Positions 1-6,400 of a stretch of 7,115 nucleotides of DNA are shown piece by piece (positions within the stretch are counted from its first letter, which is position 1; each line of letters begins with the position of its first letter). The notes beneath the pieces were generated by a model that saw nothing but the letters and a program-made list of their open reading frames with translations, was not told the DNA's origin and did no database searches. The DNA comes from Candidatus Omnitrophota bacterium. Its GTDB lineage: Bacteria; Omnitrophota; Gorgyraeia; 2-01-FULL-45-10. The position numbers and the translations under genes were made by a program. The stretch covers positions 1-7,115 of the forward strand of contig JAUYDB010000302.1 in assembly GCA_030691985.1 (NCBI GenBank). The letters run 5' to 3'.

Positions 1-456
1 ATGATGCCACTGATTAGGGTATACGGTAGACAAATAATAGAAGATCATATCAACGAATTTATAGAAAGACAAGACATGGAGATTGGCGATGCGGTGAGAG
101 ATATAATATCTGTCCGGGATGCCGAGCGGTTCCTGACAGGATATATGGAACGCGGCATGAAGGAACGATTATGGGGTCGTATTTGCGCTCCTGTAATAAT
201 ACCTTTATTTAAAGGCGCTCTATTCCTGGCGCGGCCGTTCACCAGGATATTTGTCGAGGCCGCAAAGGAGTGGCTCGGCGGCGCCGGCAAACGGTATATC
301 GCAGGTATCGCGCCTCAAATGACGGTAAAGGAAGGCATTAGACTCCTGTCGGATGTATTCGGAGAAGACTTTGCGGATATAAAGAAGAGATTTGATGAAG
401 CAAAAAAAGCAATTCAACCAGCGCCGCTCCCTATAATCCAGGCTAGGCCGAAAGCG
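1..456 (+). other. N-terminal visible segment, mostly helical, with a hydrophobic patch
   Basis: Residues 1-152. Charged, helix-prone sequence (IEDHINEFIERQDMEIGDAV, residues 13-32) leads into a hydrophobic patch at about residues 61-85. That patch contains APVIIPLFKGALFLA but is interrupted by Lys and Arg, so it is either a weak membrane segment or an amphipathic helix. Charged helices follow (DIKKRFDEAKKAI, about 126-138), then a Pro-rich linker (QPAPLPIIQARPKAP) into module B1. I recognise no enzyme motif. If Met1 is the true start, the protein has no classical secretion signal. If it is not, this is an internal piece of a longer protein. Confidence 0.5.
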
Positions 457-3400
457 CCGGGTACCGGTAAAGATATGATCGCCCCTGCCTCAATCGGCGC
501 TCTTATCTTCTTACTTGGCCATAGCAAGGGCATGATTCTTCTCGAGCTCCTCGGCCTTGCCGCGACGGTCGGATTCTTTGGGTGGTGTATATATAAGACG
601 TATATGTCTAAAAAACCACCTGTCAAAACGCCGCTCGCTGAAGTAAAGGCGCCGCCGATTGTTATTCCAGGCGGGGTCGCCGCGCCTCCGGCACAAGAGG
701 CCTTATACAATGCAACGGATGAGATAAGGCGCGGAGGGGTATTGGTCAAGGGCGATCGGATAATAAGCAGCAATGGGAAGACAGAGAGGACGGTTGTGGA
801 AGTGTCTCGTGACGGGCGATATCTTAAATGCGCCATTACGATGAGAGACGGGATTAGATGTTATAAGATAGAACCGGAAGATAAAGAGATGAGGAATTTT
901 ACGGCTTTGATTGTCGAGAGGGGCGCGGCAGTGTGGCGACCCGGCAGACCACGAGGTCCTGTCATTGTGGAGCGGGAGGTTCAAGGCTTGCTGGCCGGAG
1001 GCACCGAATTGCGGATTTATGCGGAGGCCGATGAAAATGGCAGAGAGGTCGCATACCATGACCTTAAACAGAAGGGCCTGGCGCCGGCATATAAAATACA
1101 ATTCGGAAAGGAGGCCTACTATCTCTCAGAGCCGTTTATCGCGGACGGCGGGAGGGTGGGATTTGTGGCATACTTCCTTCACAAGCCAAATAACGGGAAG
1201 AGGCCGAAGCTATTTGTGAACGGTTATTGCACCAGCAATTCGCACGGTGTGTGGAGGGCAATCTCGCACATAGGAGAGGGGTCTATGGAGGGATGGTTCG
1301 GGAAGGGCTTTGGCCAGGACTCCCAGACATTGCCATTGGAGATCTGTGAAGAGCTTACGCGTATAGCGTCGAGCAGGGCAGGCCTAAAAAGACGCGAAGG
1401 GATATTTAAAGAAGTGCTGGGGAGGGGCTATATCATACCCGATGGCACTCAATTGGGTACGCAATTTGCGCAGATGCAAATCGATACCGAGAGATTGGTC
1501 GTTGCGGATGAGGTGCCTCTAGAAGGAAGGCAGTTCGGCATTAAACAGACCCACATATTTGAATTCGACAAAGGATTGAGACCTGATTTCAAAAAAGGCG
1601 TCGGTAAGCCATGGCAATCCAAAAATCCGCTTTACGGTGTCATTACTCACTATTGCGTAAGGTCGGTTGACGGAAGGATCCAGTATCTCTTTAACTCTGA
1701 CGGGTACGGACACATGTGGATAGGATCTATCCAGATGACGACCGGGCTGCTTGACAGGCAGGGCGTTTGCGCAAATCAGCTTACCATCGCCATCCCACAG
1801 ATTCTTATGACGACGCCATGGCAATACTACGACGAAATGCCGAAAGGCTACACAGGCCGTCCGCATCCGGATCCGGTTCATGCCAGACATTATTGTGACG
1901 CATCGGCCTTTCTCGACAAGATCGATATAATCAAGGAGGCCAAGAGGATGCTGCCGAAAGACGTGCCGCGCGCTCCACCGACATTGCCGGGTAAAGGCAT
2001 AATCACCTCTTCTTCAGCCGGGCTCTTTATCTACTTGCTCGGCCGTGCCACAGACTATATTCCTCTCACATTCCTAGGCCTTGCCGCGACCGCCGGATTC
2101 TTCGCGTGGTATATCTATAGGAAGTATATATCCATAACGCCGCCTACTATAACACCGCCCGCTGAGTCGGCGACACCGCCTGCCGCAGGTGAGAATGAAC
2201 TGGAACGGTTCATAGCCATTAAGTTATTAGAGAGATTGAGGCGTGCATGGGGTACAGGTCAACAGTCGCGCATCGATGATCAAATCTCTCTTGTGGTGGC
2301 CCATCAAGGGCTGTATCGCAGAGCAGATCTTAACCCTCGCATCTTTATTCGGACATATATCGAAGAGATTAAAAAAGCGGATAGCAGTGGCGATATACTT
2401 GGCTTGCGGATAGCGTTGGACGCCTTAGCGGCTTCTTTAAGCCGCCTTTCAAGCAGGACTTTTGGCGTAGAAGCGTATGAGAGCGTTCCTGAGATTGAGG
2501 AAGCCGCGAGACTCTTATTGAACATATCGGAAGATCCCAAAAAGGATATCGATCTTTCTCTCGCGGCTTCCATGGCAGAGAAAGCGGCTTCATCCTTTAT
2601 GTGGTTGATGCCTATTTTTGTTAAACATATAGAGTCTTTACAAAAAAAGGAAGAAACAGCGGTAGATACGGTTGACGCCGCAAGATACAAGAATCTATCG
2701 AAAGAAATAGAAGCCGCCATGACAAGACGTGCTATGGCGCCAGTTTCAAACGTTGATTTTAAGAGTCTGCTCGTAAGCGCCCGATTCTCATCTAACAATT
2801 TTAAGGATCATGGCAATTTGGAACTTAAAACAATTTTATATCTCGGGACCGCGGCATCCAGAGAAAATAGGCGGCTGGTTAGAAGGAGACCCGTTTTATC
2901 AATCAGGGCAAGGATAATGGTCTTATTGTGGAAGGATGTAGTGTTAGCGCTCAGGAAATTGCAAAGCGATTATTTTGATAATGCGAAAATAATGTCTTCA
3001 AGAGCCGCGCACATGTTATGGATCAAAGCCGAGCAATCACTCATCGTTAGGTATAATAATATTATAGAAATGCTTTTAGAGGGCGGCCGATGTCGCAATA
3101 TAGGCACCCTCGGCTCTTTCCTATTTGGCTGGAACTATGACGCCCGGCTCTGGTCAGCCAGGATGCTATACTGGCTCTCTTTATCCGGCAACGTATCCGC
3201 GGCCAGAGCGTTAGATGCAGTTCCGGAGATGAGGCGGCTGGCAGAAAAGGAATGGCAAAAGCAGAATGAAGGCCTTAATAGAGAGCTTGGACTCCCTATT
3301 GCAAAACTGCCCATAATCGATCGTCCTACTCCACTGCCCACTACCCCGGCGCCGGATGCTGTTGTCCAACAACTGCCTGGATCCGGACGCGTAGACGCGA

Positions 3401-6400
3401 TTCTGGCCGATCTGCGCATGCAGCCGGAACTGCAGGGGGCGGATGAGGCGGAGCTGGAGAAGTTGGCACAGCGTATCCTTGAGGCGCAGCTTGCTGCTAA
3501 TGGGGTAGCTATTTCTAAAGTTACCAATCTGGATGGTATTAATCTACCCGGCCTTACCCAAATCAGCCCCGCGGCATTGGGGCAGATGGGTTTGAGCGGG
3601 GTGGGAGAAGATAGCAGCGGCAGACATGGGATTATTTTAGACGAAGAATTTAGAAGCATGCTTGGCCAGCCGGACACCATACGGCTGACACAAGATCAGA
3701 TGAAAAGGATGCTTTCAAATGTTGACGCGCTCAGCTATTTTATGGATGATTATAGAATAATTGCCGTATGCGGGCGGCTGGATTCCTCAAGCAGGGAAGG
3801 TCTGCAGGCTATGGCTGAACAGTGGCCGGCGACACCCCACAGGGAAATCGCTATGAAGTATGCATTGCAAGGGCTTTTCGATGTCAGCGACCAGGTGCGC
3901 ATGGGCCTGCCGGCAGGGCAAGAAATAGAAGTTTTGTATCTTTTTAATGAGCTAAAAGGGAACACGGATATTGGAAGAAAAGAAGAAATCTTAAAAGAAC
4001 TCGAGAGGATCTTACTTCCCGTCGATCGTTTTAAGCTGCCTACGCTATATCAACTTCAACTGTATCGCATTATCTCTGATCCAGATGTCACACCTGCCTT
4101 GCGCGATCTATACGCCAAAATCATCATAAAGTCTTATTTCGCGGACCGGACGCTGAGTTTTAGTAAACACGGGATAGATGCAATTAAAGTTTGTTTGCTT
4201 GCAGAAGATAATTCTCCTGAGATAAGAGCCCGGATAGCGGAGGCCGCGCAGATGATGTCGAGCCGGATTGCGCAAACCAGCGACCGTATAGATATCTCCG
4301 GTTTCTTTGATGCCCTCGCGCTTCCTGATAATACGGTCCGCTGTATCCACGATATTGCCCACGTAATAAAAAAATTATTAGACAAAAGGGATTTTGACAA
4401 GGAGCAAAAAAAACTGGTTGCTGTATTTAAGCCTATCGCCGCACAGCTTGGGGTGTTGATTGACGCGCTGAAGAGGATTGGCGGCGATCATAACAGCCGG
4501 GTGGCTCTTTTCGGCGCTATCTTGCAGGCATTGCAGAATAATCCTGACTTATGCCCGAGCGCGGAACAGATGGCGGTATTGAATCACGTTCTTGCGCCGG
4601 AATATGCGGCAGGCTTTGTTAACCGTACGTTTAGCGGTATTGCGCGATTAGCCGCGCAGAGGAGCCCGGAAGTAATTTCTTTGGATGTTGTGCGGTCTCT
4701 TGAGCTGATGATGACCAGGCCAGGCCTCGGGAGTTACCGGGGCATCGTCGAAGCTATAAAAACTATACGGGAAAGACGGCCGGAGCTGATTCGGAACGGA
4801 GGCATTGCGGCGTTGATAAGCACGATGCCGGAAGAAGTATCAAATTATGTTTTTTCCTGTTGGAGGGTCTATTATAATCCTGTATTTCAACAAATGAGCC
4901 GGCAGATGAGCGATGTTGAACGCTATTCACTTGCCTCAGCGTCCCATAATTTCCTCGGGCAGCATGGCCGCGCTCAATCCGATCAGGAAAACATATCCGC
5001 GGCTGTCCGTTTATTAATTGAGGATTGGAAAGACGGCGCCTCTTTGAATACCCCATTATTCGCGGGGCGGAATGCAATAAATATCGTTGCCGAAGAGATG
5101 GCCCGCCAGGCTACTCCCGAAGAGCTTGAGCGGGAAGGCGGCGCCGGACGTATTCATCCAATCTATAAAAGCGCGTCTTTGAAAGGGCGGGCTTTGCAGG
5201 ACGTCATTGATACAAAAGATCCGCTGACTATCTATTTGTCGGGGCACGGTACGGGATCCACGGTTGGCCTTGAGGGTGGCGCGCTTGATTTTATGGAGAT
5301 GGGGGACGCCTTATCGGCAAGGGGGGAGTGCGGGAATGTCATAATTTTTGTTGATTCATGCTTTGGCTATAATTTTTGCATAAACCTGTTGGGTTATTTA
5401 TATAAAAAACAAAGCAAGACTTTCCCTGTCATGATTTCCTCGGCTCACATAGATAGCCAATCACATCTTTATGATTATTCGGAGTGGGTAAAAAAAGTGC
5501 AAAGAGAGAAAGGCACGCCGCTTTTATTGAGCGACATGGCTGATGTGGTAGAGCAAACCTTATCACATGGGTTTACCAGCGTATTTGTTCCTATAGATAA
5601 ATCGAGATTGGAAAATTTCCTAAGAGAGACGAAGCTCGCGGCAACGCAAGAAGAAAGTCCAGAAGAAGCCGGCGCCAGGATAATTCCTGAAAAAATTATA
5701 TTTGCTCCGCCCACTGTTATTCATGCGGCAGTTTTTCACTTGAAAGCGTCCGGGGTAAATGCGGATAGTTCTTCTTCTCCCGACGCCTTCGAAGGTGCCC
5801 CCGGCCAGATACGCACGGCGGTGACTATTCAAGAGCCAGACAGAGCAATCCAGCAGCCGCCCGGCTCCGGACGCCTGGACGCGATTCTGGCTGATTTGCG
5901 CACGCAGCCGGAGCTGCAGGGCGCGGATGAGGCGGAGCTGGAGAAGCTAGCCCTGCGCATCCTTGAGGCCCAGCTTGCCGCTAATGGAATAGATGTTCCT
6001 AAAGTTACCGATCTGGACGGGATCGCCCTCCCCGGCCTTACGCAGATCAGTCCCGCGGCATTGGGACAGATGGGCATGGGCGGGGTGGGGGTAAGCTTGG
6101 CCGAGGAAGGGCAGGTCGGCACTAATTGGTGGCAAGAGACAAGCCAGCCGGCCGAATCAGGCCCGCTTTTAAAAGATTTACCGCTAGATCAAAGAGTTAT
6201 TATGCTCGCTGGCTTGTTAGATCCGGAAAAGATAATCCCGGCGGATGAAGAACCCTGGTTCGCAAATTTTGTTAGAAAAAGACTGACCTCTGCGGCTGAA
6301 GCGATAGCGGGTAATCAATATTTGTCAGTCGCCGACTTGCCGGCCTATGCGGAGATAGTAGGCAGCTTTGCTCCGGAAACTAATGAATTGACGCAGATTG

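Noticed and set aside
457..471. PGTGK read as a P-loop (Walker A) fragment
   Set aside because: The GK is followed by Asp, not Ser/Thr. The equivalent position in copy 2 reads PGKGII, and no Walker B region follows, since the sequence goes straight into a hydrophobic run.
911..1219. Plus-strand ORF of 102 codons in another frame
   Set aside because: It overlaps the alpha/beta domain of the giant frame, whose motifs are intact there. The alternative translation has no family-like features.
2304..2798. Minus-strand ORF of 164 codons
   Set aside because: It lies wholly antisense to a helical region of the giant frame, has a Ser/Ala/Ile-rich composition, and shows no recognisable domain.
2182..3366. 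Possible extra transmembrane segments (patches such as SFMWLMPIFV and FLFGWNYDARLW)
   Set aside because: The hydrophobic stretches are only about 8-12 residues and are bounded by charged residues, so helix cores of a soluble domain explain them better.
3135..3680. Minus-strand ORF of 181 codons, and a similar minus-strand ORF at 5829-6122
   Set aside because: Both are antisense to module A of the giant gene and resemble each other only because the sense-strand repeat is duplicated. Their Ser/Pro/Arg-rich composition is typical of antisense shadows of a GC-rich-codon gene.
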